Below are positions 17,173 to 26,453 of a stretch of 64,000 nucleotides of DNA, piece after piece. The notes under the pieces are model-generated. The model searched no databases. It saw nothing but the letters and a program-made list of their open reading frames with translations, and was not told the DNA's origin. Made by a program: the position numbers and the translations under genes. Numbering within the stretch: position 1 is the stretch's first letter; every line of letters starts with the position of its first letter. The stretch is from Polaribacter sp. BM10 (lineage in GTDB: Bacteria; Bacteroidota; Bacteroidia; Flavobacteriales; Flavobacteriaceae): contig NZ_CP019704.1 of NCBI RefSeq assembly GCF_002005425.1, positions 2,438,001 to 2,502,000 of the forward strand, written 5' to 3'.

Positions 17173-18693
17173 ATGGAATCTAATGTTCGTGTACGTTTTG
17201 CACCAAGTCCTACAGGACCTTTACATATTGGTGGTGTAAGAACAGCTTTATATAATTATTTATTTGCAAAAAAATACAACGGTACTTTTGTATTACGTAT
17301 AGAAGATACAGACCAAACTCGTTACGTTGCAAATGCCGAACAATATATTATAGACGCTTTAGAATGGTGTAATATTCCTTTTGATGAGGGACCAAATAAA
17401 AACGAAAAATTTGGACCATACAGACAATCTGAACGTAAAAATCTTTATAAAGAATACGCAGATATTTTAATAAAAACTGGTTGGGCTTATTATGCTTTTG
17501 ATACATCAGAACAATTAGATGCACATAGAAAAGGGCACGAAGCAGAAGGAAAAACCTTTATTTACAATTGGCATAATAGAGAAAAAGGCCAATTGGTAAA
17601 TTCTTTGGTTTTAACTGATGATGAAGTGCAAGCAAAAATAAATGCTGGCGAAAATTATGTAATCCGTTTTAAAACTCCGCAAGACGAACTTTTAAGAATG
17701 GAAGACGAAATTCGTGGAAATATTAAAATTGATACCAATACTTTAGATGATAAAATATTATTTAAAGGAGATGGTATGCCAACTTATCATTTAGCAAATA
17801 TTGTTGATGATCATTTAATGGAAATTACGCATGTAATTCGTGGTGAAGAATGGTTACCATCTATGCCATTGCACGTTTTATTATACAAAGCATTTGGTTG
17901 GGAAGCACCAAAATTTGCTCATTTACCATTAATTTTAAAGCCAGTTGGTAAAGGTAAATTAAGTAAAAGAGACGGTGATAAATTAGGATTTCCTGTATTT
18001 CCGTTAGAATATACCAACGAAAAAACTGGTGATGTTTCACGTGGTTATAAAGAAGATGGTTATTTTAATGATGCTTTTATAAATATGTTAGCTTTCTTAG
18101 GATGGAATCCTGGTACAGAACAAGAAATCTTCTCTTTAGAAGAATTAATTGCAGCTTTTGATTTAAAAAGAGTTAGTAAATCTGGTGCTAAATTTAGTCT
18201 AGATAAAACAAAGTGGTTCAATCAGCAATACATGCAAACAAAGTCTGATACTGAATTAACAGAACTATTTTTACCAATTTTAGCAGATAAAGGAATCACA
18301 AAAGACAAAGAATACGTTTTAAAAGTTGTTTCTGCTATTAAAGAAAGAGCTGTTTTTGTAAATGATTTTTGGGATTTATCTAGTTTCTTTTTTGAAACAC
18401 CAACAGAATACGATGCCAAAGCTTCTAAGAAAAACTGGAAAGAAGGAACTGCAGATTTAATGAATGAATTAATTACCGTAATTTCATCAATCGAAGATTT
18501 TTCATCAGAAAATACAGAAAAAGAAGTAAAAGAATGGATAACTGCGAAAGAAGTTGGTTTTGGTAAAGTTATGCAGCCATTAAGATTAAGTTTGGTTGGT
18601 AAATTAGCTGGCCCACATTTGTTTGATATTATTACTATGATTGGTAAAGAAGAAACTTTATTAAGACTTAAAAACGCCATAGAAAAATTATAA
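17173..18693 (+). CDS. gltX: glutamyl-tRNA synthetase
   Basis: 506 residues, full length. Class I signatures: HIGH-type motif SPTGPLHIGGVRTALYN (His at 18) and KMSKS-type motif GKGKLSKRDGDKLGFP. C-terminal anticodon-binding helical domain includes KTKWFNQQYMQ and ends GKEETLLRLKNAIEKL. Charges tRNA-Glu. As a Bacteroidota enzyme with the bacterial GlxRS catalytic core it is expected to be discriminating; not testable by eye. Own promoter and terminator: a single-gene unit. Confidence 0.97.
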   Translation: MESNVRVRFAPSPTGPLHIGGVRTALYNYLFAKKYNGTFVLRIEDTDQTRYVANAEQYIIDALEWCNIPFDEGPNKNEKFGPYRQSERKNLYKEYADILIKTGWAYYAFDTSEQLDAHRKGHEAEGKTFIYNWHNREKGQLVNSLVLTDDEVQAKINAGENYVIRFKTPQDELLRMEDEIRGNIKIDTNTLDDKILFKGDGMPTYHLANIVDDHLMEITHVIRGEEWLPSMPLHVLLYKAFGWEAPKFAHLPLILKPVGKGKLSKRDGDKLGFPVFPLEYTNEKTGDVSRGYKEDGYFNDAFINMLAFLGWNPGTEQEIFSLEELIAAFDLKRVSKSGAKFSLDKTKWFNQQYMQTKSDTELTELFLPILADKGITKDKEYVLKVVSAIKERAVFVNDFWDLSSFFFETPTEYDAKASKKNWKEGTADLMNELITVISSIEDFSSENTEKEVKEWITAKEVGFGKVMQPLRLSLVGKLAGPHLFDIITMIGKEETLLRLKNAIEKL

Positions 18694-18708
18694 TTATTAC
18701 AACTAAAT

Positions 18709-18742
18709 AAAAAGCCTCTCGTTAATTTCGAGAGGTTTTTTT
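18709..18742 (+). terminator. rho-independent terminator after gltX
   Basis: Stem CCTCTCG / CGAGAGG, 7-base loop, seven T. Confidence 0.9.
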
Positions 18743-18845
18743 ATTTTATAATGTAACATTATAAATAAATCTGCGTCAAATAATTAAATGCTTAAAAGAA
18801 GTATATTTACAATTCAACTATTTATTAACTATTAAAAACCTTGTT

Positions 18846-19775
18846 ATGATATCACCACCATTTATTATTTTTATTGTTATAATCGGATTAATAATTTTTG
18901 CATCATTTTTTACCGTTAAACAACAAACTGCTGCAATTGTAGAGCGTTTCGGTAAATTTAATGCAATAAGACAATCTGGTCTTCGATTTAAAATACCATT
19001 TATAGATAGAATTGCCGGAAGATTAAGTTTAAAAATTCAGCAATTAGATGTAATTATAGAAACAAAAACCTTAGATGATGTTTTTGTAAAATTAAAAGTT
19101 TCTGTTCAATATAAAGTCATTTATAATAAAGTATATGACGCTTTTTATAAATTAGATTATCCACACGATCAAATTACTTCTTATGTTTTTGATGTAGTAA
19201 GAGCGGAAGTACCAAAAATGAAATTAGATGATGTTTTTGTAAAAAAAGATGATATTGCTATTGCTGTTAAATCAGAATTAAACGACGCTATGTTAGATTA
19301 TGGTTTCGATATTATAAAAACCTTAGTAACAGATATAGATCCAGATGCGCAAGTAAAAGAATCTATGAATAGAATTAACGCTTCTGAAAGAGAAAAAATT
19401 GCAGCACAATTTGAAGGAGATGCACAACGTATTTTAATAGTAGAAAGAGCTAAAGCAGAAGCAGAAAGCAAGCGTTTACAAGGACAAGGTATTGCAGATC
19501 AAAGAAGAGAAATTGCACGTGGTTTAGAAGAATCTGTAGAAGTTTTAAATAAAGTTGGTATCAACTCACAAGAAGCATCTGCTTTAATTGTTGTAACACA
19601 ACATTATGATACTTTACAATCTATCGGACAAGAAACAAATAGTAACTTAATTTTATTACCAAACTCGCCACAAGCAGGTAGCCAAATGCTAAACGATATG
19701 GTTGCAAGTTTTACAGCAAGTAACCAAATTGGCGAAGCAATGAAAAATGCTAAAACTAAAAAATTAGAAGAATAA
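18846..19775 (+). CDS. SPFH/Band 7 domain membrane protein (stomatin/HflK-C type)
   Basis: 309 residues. N-terminal membrane helix (about 4-24), then the SPFH domain (about 25-190: AAIVERFGKFNAIRQSGLRFKIPF at the start, VVRAEVPKMKLDDVFVKKDDIA in the middle) and an Ala/Glu/Arg-rich coiled coil (RAKAEAESKRLQGQGIADQR). Such proteins form large rings in membrane microdomains and often regulate FtsH-type proteolysis. No NfeD partner or protease gene is adjacent, so the partner is unknown. Terminator follows. Confidence 0.92.
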   Translation: MISPPFIIFIVIIGLIIFASFFTVKQQTAAIVERFGKFNAIRQSGLRFKIPFIDRIAGRLSLKIQQLDVIIETKTLDDVFVKLKVSVQYKVIYNKVYDAFYKLDYPHDQITSYVFDVVRAEVPKMKLDDVFVKKDDIAIAVKSELNDAMLDYGFDIIKTLVTDIDPDAQVKESMNRINASEREKIAAQFEGDAQRILIVERAKAEAESKRLQGQGIADQRREIARGLEESVEVLNKVGINSQEASALIVVTQHYDTLQSIGQETNSNLILLPNSPQAGSQMLNDMVASFTASNQIGEAMKNAKTKKLEE

Positions 19776-19800
19776 TTAACTATTCTTGATAACAAAACTA

Positions 19801-19837
19801 AAAAGACAGTAATATTAATTACTGTCTTTTTTTATTA
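19801..19837 (+). terminator. rho-independent terminator
   Basis: Stem AAAAGACAGTAAT with ATTACTGTCTTTT, short loop, T-run. Confidence 0.85.
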
Positions 19838-19867
19838 AATTTTTATATTTTTACTAAAAAAATATTA

Positions 19868-20743
19868 ATGAAAGCTATTTTTTCATGGTTAAATAAACCA
19901 TATTATTTTAATCCTAAACCTCTGTATAAGTTAAAGATAAGTATTTATCATGGTTTATTTATTTTTCTTTTTTTATATATTTTTAGACCTTTTTATCTAC
20001 ACGAATTTGATAAAATTATATTACCATACACCATAGGTATTGGTATTACAGCTTTTGTTGCTACTTTTTTAATTTTATACGTACCAGCACTTATTTTTAA
20101 AGATTATTTTAGTGAAGATAATTGGACTATAGGCAGAAATTTATTATTAATGTTTGTTGGTGTAACCTTTATAGGAGTTGCTTTATGGTATTTTGGTGAA
20201 ATTTATAAAGAACCCTATAACCTAAGAAAAATAAATCTTTTACAATTCTTATCATATACTTTTTTGGTAAGCCTTATACCCTTAACATTTTTTGTATTTC
20301 TAAATGAAAAAAATATAAGATTACGAAGAGAAAAAAAGGTTAAAGAAATTAGAGAATTAAAAAAAGTACAAGAACTAAATAACACAGAAAAATTAACCAA
20401 AGAAGTTAGTATAACATCAGAAAATGGTAAAGAGAAAATTATTTTTTGTATCGACAATTTAGTGTATGTAACTTCGCAAGGAAATTATGCAAGTTTTTTT
20501 ATTAAAAAGGATGACAAAATTAATGAGAAAATATTGCGAGTTACACTTGCAAAAATTATTACAAAATTAGAAAAATATCCTACTATTATTAGATGTCATA
20601 AAAGTTATATTGTAAACACAAATTATATTACAGATATTTCTGGAAATGCAAGAGGTTATTTATTAAAATCTAAGGTTATTGAAATAGATATACCTGTATC
20701 TAGAAGTTTTTCTAAGCAATCATTATTAAGATTAATTAGTTAA
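19868..20743 (+). CDS. membrane-bound LytTR-domain transcriptional regulator
   Basis: 291 residues. Four transmembrane helices (about 27-44, 52-75, 95-115, 124-147), a charged coiled coil (150-185: NIRLRREKKVKEIRELKKVQEL), then a LytTR DNA-binding domain (about 193-290; YVTSQGNYASFFI, IRCHKSYIVNTNYI and VSRSFSKQ are typical). There is no receiver domain; the membrane part is the likely sensor and the regulator acts from the membrane. Target genes unknown. Ends at a terminator shared with the convergent tatA. Confidence 0.88.
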   Translation: MKAIFSWLNKPYYFNPKPLYKLKISIYHGLFIFLFLYIFRPFYLHEFDKIILPYTIGIGITAFVATFLILYVPALIFKDYFSEDNWTIGRNLLLMFVGVTFIGVALWYFGEIYKEPYNLRKINLLQFLSYTFLVSLIPLTFFVFLNEKNIRLRREKKVKEIRELKKVQELNNTEKLTKEVSITSENGKEKIIFCIDNLVYVTSQGNYASFFIKKDDKINEKILRVTLAKIITKLEKYPTIIRCHKSYIVNTNYITDISGNARGYLLKSKVIEIDIPVSRSFSKQSLLRLIS

Positions 20744-20880
20744 ACGTTCCCATTTATCCCAAAAACCCAATAAATCTTCCTTTTTGCAACAAATAAGTTA
20801 AAGATATTATAATGAAAACTATATTTGTCTAGAAGAAATTTAGATTAAATATTTGGGGGAATATTTTAATTTGATAACTA

Positions 20881-20917
20881 AAAAGCTCAACTTGTATTTA
20901 TACAAATTGAGCTTTCT
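20881..20917. terminator. shared terminator between LytTR gene and tatA
   Basis: Imperfect hairpin with arms GCTCAACTTGTA and TACAAATTGAGC, A-run on one side and T-rich on the other. Confidence 0.75.
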
Positions 20918-20945
20918 TATTTTTGTTAAAAAAAGTGATTAGTAT

Positions 20946-21140
20946 CTACTTTTTTTCTTCTAGTTTTTCTTCTGGATTTTCTTCTTTAGAAGCGTTTTTA
21001 AATTCCTTAATTCCGCTACCTAAACCTTTCATTAATTCTGGTATTTTTTTTCCACCAAATAATAATAAAACAACTACAAGTATAATTGCAATTTGAGGTC
21101 CGCTAACAAATCCAAAAAAAATAGATAAATTATTCATCAT
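20946..21140 (-). CDS. tatA: Sec-independent protein translocase TatA
   Basis: 64 residues, classic TatA size. Membrane helix (about 11-27), FG hinge and amphipathic helix ([18 protein letters not shown]), acidic/basic tail EEKLEEKK. Forms the Tat translocation pore. An alternative ATG is one codon further in; either is possible. It has a complete promoter (TTG at 21186-21188, TATCTTTG at 21160-21167). Second TatA-family gene in the window. Confidence 0.93.
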   Translation of the reverse strand: MMNNLSIFFGFVSGPQIAIILVVVLLLFGGKKIPELMKGLGSGIKEFKNASKEENPEEKLEEKK

Positions 21141-21159
21141 TATATAATTTTATAAGTTA

Positions 21160-21188
21160 CAAAGATACAAAAAAGGTTGTTAAAGCAA
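21160..21188 (-). promoter_or_regulatory. Bacteroidota promoter for tatA
   Basis: Minus strand: -33 TTG (21186-21188), 18-base spacer, -7 TATCTTTG (21160-21167), start codon 20 bases later. Confidence 0.6.
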
Positions 21189-21205
21189 TCGAATCTGTTT
21201 CTGTA

Positions 21206-21895
21206 TTAATTTCTTTTCTCGATAATACCACCAATAACCTTTTTGTCTTTTACAACTTCTGGGTTTCCTTTATAGAATATTGTACCACCAAAACTTACTT
21301 TAGCATTTAAAGTTTCGCCAGCATTTATTTCTGCTTTTGCACCTGTACCTGCTTTAACATTAGAGTTACCTGTAGATTTTAAATTAAAACCATGGTAAAT
21401 ACCATACAAATCTAAATCTACTTCTTGGTTTTTAGATGCACCAGAAACTTTAATAATACCGCCAGAAGTTGCTCTAATACTTAAATACTTTGTTTTTGTA
21501 GTTAAGTTAATAAAACCTCTTTCTTGTGCATTTAAAGATACTTTATCTTGGTTAAAATCTTTGCTAGTAATAGTTGCACCTTCATTTACATCAATTAAAT
21601 CTATATTTTTATTGTAATATAATTTAATAAGTATTTTACCTTCTGCAGAATTATCTGATGGTTTTAAAGAAAAAGGTAAAGAAAGTTTTAATGTATTATT
21701 TACATTTTTAATTTTAACAAGATTTGCCTTCTCACCTGTAATTTCTATTTTTTGGCTAGAAGCTTTAATCAATTCTAATTCTATACCATTATATACTTTA
21801 AGCGTGTTAAAGTCTCCTAGATCTTGTTTAATTGTATTTTGTGCGTATGTTGATAAACCAACAATAAAAGCACATACTAAGATTAAATTTTTCAT
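21206..21895 (-). CDS. DUF2807 (GIN domain) secreted protein
   Basis: 229 residues. Signal peptide 1-18 (VGLSTYAQ). The rest matches the GIN/DUF2807 putative auto-transporter head fold: DFNTLKVYNGIELELIKASSQKIEI at the start, then repeated beta-helix-like rungs (INLTTKTKYLSIRATSGGIIKVSG, ... KAEINAGETLNAKVSFGGTIFYKGNPEVVKDK). Family often seen near anti-sigma/PspC genes in Bacteroidota; exported, function unknown. Confidence 0.85.
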   Translation of the reverse strand: MKNLILVCAFIVGLSTYAQNTIKQDLGDFNTLKVYNGIELELIKASSQKIEITGEKANLVKIKNVNNTLKLSLPFSLKPSDNSAEGKILIKLYYNKNIDLIDVNEGATITSKDFNQDKVSLNAQERGFINLTTKTKYLSIRATSGGIIKVSGASKNQEVDLDLYGIYHGFNLKSTGNSNVKAGTGAKAEINAGETLNAKVSFGGTIFYKGNPEVVKDKKVIGGIIEKRN

Positions 21896-21983
21896 TTTTA
21901 TAAGTTTGATATTTAATATAAAACAACAATTATACCATTATAATAAAGGAAAATTATTAAAAATATTATAAATCTATACTTGT

Positions 21984-22307
21984 TTATTTTACTTTAACAG
22001 CTGTACCAGTAATAGAAACCAATAATGTAGACGAGCTTGCAAGCGGTTCTACATCTAATTGTATACCAACAACTGCATTTGCACCTAACTTTGTCGCATT
22101 GTCTTTTAAATTCTGAAATGCTTTTTCTTTAATACCTTCTAATGCTAAACTATATTTTTCGTAATATTTAGACATACTAAACATATCTTTAAAAGATAGT
22201 TTAGATCCGTTAGCAGAATAACTAGAATCGTAAGCAGTACCCGTTACAATACCTAAATAATCTACTATTTTAAAATTTTCTATGTTGTTTGTAGTTGTTA
22301 AAATCAT
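21984..22307 (-). CDS. YbjQ/UPF0145 family protein
   Basis: 107 residues, full family length. Features: TTTNNIENFKIVDYLGIVTGTA at the start, the EGIKEKAFQNLKDNATKLGANAVVGIQLDV core, and a terminal VSITGTAVKV strand. Related proteins form pentamers; some are annotated as heavy-metal-binding without strong proof. Lies 5 bases downstream of rnr, so likely in the same transcript. Confidence 0.88.
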   Translation of the reverse strand: MILTTTNNIENFKIVDYLGIVTGTAYDSSYSANGSKLSFKDMFSMSKYYEKYSLALEGIKEKAFQNLKDNATKLGANAVVGIQLDVEPLASSSTLLVSITGTAVKVK

Positions 22308-22312
22308 AATAA

Positions 22313-24532
22313 CTAATCTTCAATTAAATTAAAATCTAAATGTTTACGCTCTAAATCTGTTTTTTTAACTTGTACTTTTACATCATCACCTAATTGATAC
22401 ATGTTTTTTGTAGATTGACCAACAATAGCATATTGTTTTTCATCAAAAATATAATAATCACTTTTTATATCTCTAATTCTTACCATTCCTTCGCATTTAT
22501 TAGTAGAAATTTCTACATAAATACCCCATTCTGTTACACCTGTAATTACACCATCAAAAACTTCATCTTTGTGATCTTGCATGTATTTAACCTGCATGTA
22601 TTTTATAGAATCTCTTTCTGCTTTTGATGCTAATTCTTCTCTTTTAGAAGAATGTTTACATTTTTCTTCGTACAATTCTGCTTTTGGCGATTTTCCGCCA
22701 TCTAAATAATGTTGCAGTAATCTATGTGTCATTACATCAGGATAACGTCTTATAGGCGATGTAAAGTGGCTATAATAATCGAAAGCTAAACCATAATGAC
22801 CAATATTTTGTGTGGTATAGACTGCTTTAGACATCGATCTGATTGCCAAAGTTTCTATCATATTAGATTCTGCTTTACCATTTACATCATTTAATAACTG
22901 ATTTAAACTTGCAGATGTACTTTCTTTAGTTTCTGTATTTATCTTGTAACCAAATTTACTAATGATGTTTTGTAAAGATGCTAATTTTTCTAGATCTGGC
23001 TCATCATGAACTCTGTAAATAAAGGTGTCGTTAGAAGGTTTTCCTTTTTTACGACCAATAAATTCTGCTACTTTTCTGTTTGCTAATAACATAAATTCTT
23101 CAATTAATTTATTAGCATCTTTAGATTTTTTAAAGAAAACACCAACTGGGTTTGCTTCTTCATCTAAATTAAACTTCACTTCTACTCTATCAAAAGAAAT
23201 TGCACCTTGTTTCATTCTCTTTTTACGCAATACTTTTGCTAATTTATCTAGCTGTAAAGTTGCTTCTACAATTTCTGGTGTAACTTCGTATTCTTTGTCT
23301 ATGATAGAAGTTTCTAATGGCATTGTATAAGGTTGTACATCATCAGATAATTCGCAATTTTCTATAATAGATTGTGCTTCTTCATAAGCAAAACGTTGGT
23401 CTGAATATGTTACAGTTCTACCAAACCACTCTCCTACTACTTGTGCTTTTTGATTAATTTCAAAAACTGCAGAAAATGTTAATTTTTCTTCATGTGGTCT
23501 TAAAGAACAAACACCATTACTTAACATTTCTGGTAACATTGGCACTACTCTATCTACCAAATAAACAGATGTTGCCCTGTCATAAGCCTCATCATCTAAA
23601 ATAGTTTTTGGTTGTAAATAATGCGAAACATCTGCTATATGAATTCCTACTTCGTAATTACCATTTTCTAATTTTACAAAAGACAAAGCATCATCAAAAT
23701 CTTTTGCATCTTTAGGATCTATGGTAAACGTTAAATCTTTACGCATATCTCTACGTTTAGAAATTTCTTCTTCAGTAATTTCTAAAGGCAAACTTTCTGC
23801 ATCTTTTTCTACTTCTTCTGGAAACTCGTAAGGTAAATCATATTCTAATAAAATAGAATGCATCTCTGTATTATGATCTCCTGGTTTACCTAGTACTTTG
23901 GTTATTTTACCAAACGGATTTTTAGAGTTTTGTGGCCAATCAGAAATTGTAGCTTGTACTTTATCTCCGTGTTCGGCACCATTCATTTTGTTTTCAGAAA
24001 TAAAAATATCAGCATACATTTTATTACTGTCTGGTAACACAAAACCAAAGTTTTTACTTTTTTGTAAAACACCAACAAATTCTGTTTTAGCACGTTCTAA
24101 AATTTCTACAACATCTGCTTCTAACTTTTTACCACTTCGTTTTTTGTACACATAAGCTTTTACAATATCGTTGTGTAAACCTTTACATAAATTTACATTT
24201 GGTATAAAAATATCATCTTCATAATCTTCTGTAACAAAGTAACCATTACCGTTAGATGTAATATCTAAAGTACCTAAAGAGTATTTTCTATCTGCATTTA
24301 TTTTAAATTTACCTCTATCTACTTCTACAATTTTTTTTGTCGATGCTAATTCTGCTAACTTTTTAATTACTTGGTTTTTACCATCTGTATCTACAATGCT
24401 TAATTTTGCAGCAATTTGTTTGTAATTGTAAAACTTATCGCTGTCTTCATTTAAAATTCTGAATATATTTTTAGTTAAATTTTTTACGACTTTACCTTTC
24501 TTTTTATAAATTTTTTTCTTTTTTTTTGTCAT
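22313..24532 (-). CDS. rnr: ribonuclease R
   Basis: 739 residues, typical length. Basic N-terminus, winged-helix-like part, cold-shock OB domains (about 70-230), RNB catalytic domain with the metal-binding TIDPKDAKDFDDALSF segment (about 264-279), and a C-terminal S1 domain (about 650-735: EVFDGVITGVTEWGIYVEI, ending VKKTDLERKHLDF). Hydrolyses structured RNA 3' to 5', for rRNA and mRNA turnover. Divergent from the lipid kinase gene. Confidence 0.97.
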   Translation of the reverse strand: MTKKKKKIYKKKGKVVKNLTKNIFRILNEDSDKFYNYKQIAAKLSIVDTDGKNQVIKKLAELASTKKIVEVDRGKFKINADRKYSLGTLDITSNGNGYFVTEDYEDDIFIPNVNLCKGLHNDIVKAYVYKKRSGKKLEADVVEILERAKTEFVGVLQKSKNFGFVLPDSNKMYADIFISENKMNGAEHGDKVQATISDWPQNSKNPFGKITKVLGKPGDHNTEMHSILLEYDLPYEFPEEVEKDAESLPLEITEEEISKRRDMRKDLTFTIDPKDAKDFDDALSFVKLENGNYEVGIHIADVSHYLQPKTILDDEAYDRATSVYLVDRVVPMLPEMLSNGVCSLRPHEEKLTFSAVFEINQKAQVVGEWFGRTVTYSDQRFAYEEAQSIIENCELSDDVQPYTMPLETSIIDKEYEVTPEIVEATLQLDKLAKVLRKKRMKQGAISFDRVEVKFNLDEEANPVGVFFKKSKDANKLIEEFMLLANRKVAEFIGRKKGKPSNDTFIYRVHDEPDLEKLASLQNIISKFGYKINTETKESTSASLNQLLNDVNGKAESNMIETLAIRSMSKAVYTTQNIGHYGLAFDYYSHFTSPIRRYPDVMTHRLLQHYLDGGKSPKAELYEEKCKHSSKREELASKAERDSIKYMQVKYMQDHKDEVFDGVITGVTEWGIYVEISTNKCEGMVRIRDIKSDYYIFDEKQYAIVGQSTKNMYQLGDDVKVQVKKTDLERKHLDFNLIED

Positions 24533-24678
24533 TTATACTTCTGTTTTAGCGTTAATTCTTTCTGTTTTTTTTGATAAAAATTAACGTACTCTGCAAATTA
24601 CAATTATAAGTTTAATAAAGCATTAAAAAACTGTTATGAATCTATTTTGTAATTTGGTTTGTTTATAATAATTTGTTT

Positions 24679-25605
24679 ATGTCTACTATTGATAAAATCA
24701 ATACTGATTCTTGGTTTATAATTGCAAACCCAGCTTCTGGAAATAAAAATTTTTCTAAAATTTGGAAAAAAATTGAGCAATTACTTAACAACAAGAATTT
24801 AGACTATTCTTTTGCTTTTACTCAGTTTTCTAAACACGAAATAGATTTGGTACAAAACGCTATTAAAAAGGGTTATAGAAACATTATATCTGTGGGCGGA
24901 GACGGAACATTACATAATGTTGTAAACGGAGTAATGCTGCAAAGGTATGTAAAAACTTCTAATATAACTATTGGCGTATTACCTTTAGGAACTGGTAACG
25001 ATTGGATTAAAACCTACAAACAACCTAATTCCATAGAAAAAGCTTTAGAAATTATATCAAAAAAAACTACAATTTTACAAGATATTGGTGTTATTACTAC
25101 TGATAAACATACTATTTATTATAACAATGTAGCCGGAATTGGTTACGATGGATATATTGTTAATAAACTAAAATATCTTAAAAAATTTGGTGCTTTATCT
25201 TATTTGTTAGCAGGTATTTATGGTTTAATTTTTTATAAGAAAAGTGCATATAAGATACTTATAAACAATAAAGAATTAAAAGAAAAATGTTTAATGGTTG
25301 TATGCGGAATTTGTAAATATTCTGGTGGCGGAATGCAGTTTACAAAAGACGTTAATACTACAGACGGCTTATTAGACATAACAATTGCTAAAAACTTAAA
25401 TTTTTTAGATTTAATAATTAATCTACCTAAACTTTACTCTGGTGCAATTGTAAATCATAAAAAAGTAAACACTTACAAAACATCAAAAATTACGGTAATG
25501 CCTATAAATGCTAAACCTTTTATACAAGCAGATGGCGAGTTGATAACTTCTGGTAAACTTCAAATTAGCATTATACCTAAAGCAATTAATTTTGTAATTA
25601 ATTAG
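24679..25605 (+). CDS. diacylglycerol/lipid kinase (YegS/DgkB family)
   Basis: 308 residues from ATG 24679 (a TTG two codons earlier is in frame). DAGK catalytic domain: IANPASGNKN at the start, the nucleotide-binding GGDGTLHNVVNG motif, and GVLPLGTGNDW. C-terminal half has YYNNVAGIGYDGYIV and the conserved SGGGMQFTKDVNTTDGLLDI. Phosphorylates diacylglycerol or related lipids with ATP at the membrane, recycling lipid or supplying phosphatidate. Confidence 0.9.
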   Translation: MSTIDKINTDSWFIIANPASGNKNFSKIWKKIEQLLNNKNLDYSFAFTQFSKHEIDLVQNAIKKGYRNIISVGGDGTLHNVVNGVMLQRYVKTSNITIGVLPLGTGNDWIKTYKQPNSIEKALEIISKKTTILQDIGVITTDKHTIYYNNVAGIGYDGYIVNKLKYLKKFGALSYLLAGIYGLIFYKKSAYKILINNKELKEKCLMVVCGICKYSGGGMQFTKDVNTTDGLLDITIAKNLNFLDLIINLPKLYSGAIVNHKKVNTYKTSKITVMPINAKPFIQADGELITSGKLQISIIPKAINFVIN

Positions 25606-25695
25606 TTATCAAGTATAAAAGTTAAAAAAATCTTAATTTTTTTGTAACGAATCTTAAAAAGAAGCGTCTTTATAGAAAGAGACTTTTAAATTAAG

Positions 25696-25869
25696 ATGAA
25701 AAATCTACGTAAAATTATCGGCTTATTTCTAATTATTTTTGTTGCAGGCATCTTTGTAACCATTATAACGGTAAACAAATCTCTTAACAAAATAGATCCG
25801 CAAGAAAAAAGCGTAGAAATTCAAAAAGACACCACTTACCTACTAAAAGCAGAAAAGAAAACAGTTTAA
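25696..25869 (+). CDS. 57-residue single-pass membrane protein
   Basis: Short frame ATG 25696 to TAA 25869. Sequence begins MKNLRKIIGLFLIIFVAGIF, one membrane helix (about 7-26) followed by a charged soluble tail with Lys and Glu. Starts 90 bases after the kinase stop; the upstream base composition is AT-rich without a clear Shine-Dalgarno, as usual here. No known family. Borders the candidate origin region. Confidence 0.5.
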   Translation: MKNLRKIIGLFLIIFVAGIFVTIITVNKSLNKIDPQEKSVEIQKDTTYLLKAEKKTV

Positions 25870-26453
25870 TTTTTTTTTCAAAAATTTTCTCTTTCTAATT
25901 TCAATTTATTTTTTTTCGAGTTTTTCACAGTTATAAACATTCTATAGTATAATTATTTTTCTTTTATAAAATTTTAAAAAAACTATGATGGTTATAATAG
26001 TGTGTGAATAGCTACTATAAATTTTATAATATTTATTTTAATATTTGAGTTATTAAAAAACGTTTACATGTTATTAGTAGTTTAAAAGCTTTAAAATCAA
26101 TTAAAAAGTAGAGTTATTAACAATAGTTATAAACAGGTATTAACTAAATATTCTGAATAACTATGTTGTATTTCTATGTAAACAAATTGTAAATTTTATG
26201 TTGATAAACTTTTATCAAAAACTCATAAAAAAAGTTGCATATGTTAAACTATCCGCTGTATTGTAATAAATATTGAATTCACCAAAAATACTTTTCAGTT
26301 TTTCATTGCAACTTCTTAACATTCTATTAAAATGCTAAAAACTTAAAAACTAAAGAGTTATTAAAAAAGCTATTTTTTTGATTGTTTATAACTGTTGATA
26401 ACCGTTAGTTTCTGTATTTTTGTAGTACACAACTTAATTAAAATCAATTTATT
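25870..26453. other. gene-free AT-rich region with DnaA-box-like repeats: candidate oriC
   Basis: 584 bases with no coding frame. Six copies of TTATNNACA on either strand: TTATAAACA at 25931-25939, 26127-26135 and (reverse) 26383-26391; TTATCAACA (reverse) at 26199-26207 and 26393-26401; TTATTAACA at 26114-26122. TTTTTCACA at 25921-25929 also fits the relaxed DnaA box. A direct 10-mer GAGTTATTAA occurs at 26047, 26111 and 26355, and an 8-bp inverted repeat at 26201-26218. Repeated 9-mers in AT-rich DNA are what a replication origin looks like. The rpiB promoter lies at its right end. Origin role is inference. Confidence 0.45.
26395..26422 (+). promoter_or_regulatory. Bacteroidota promoter for rpiB
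   Basis: -33 TTG at 26395-26397, 17-base spacer, -7 TATTTTTG at 26415-26422; start codon 32 bases later. The -33 overlaps a DnaA-box-like 9-mer. Confidence 0.5.

Noticed and set aside
23025..23330. Plus-strand frame inside rnr, and similar frames inside DUF4175, gltX and glpD
   Set aside because: All are shadows of strong minus- or plus-strand genes; not supported by starts, composition or families.
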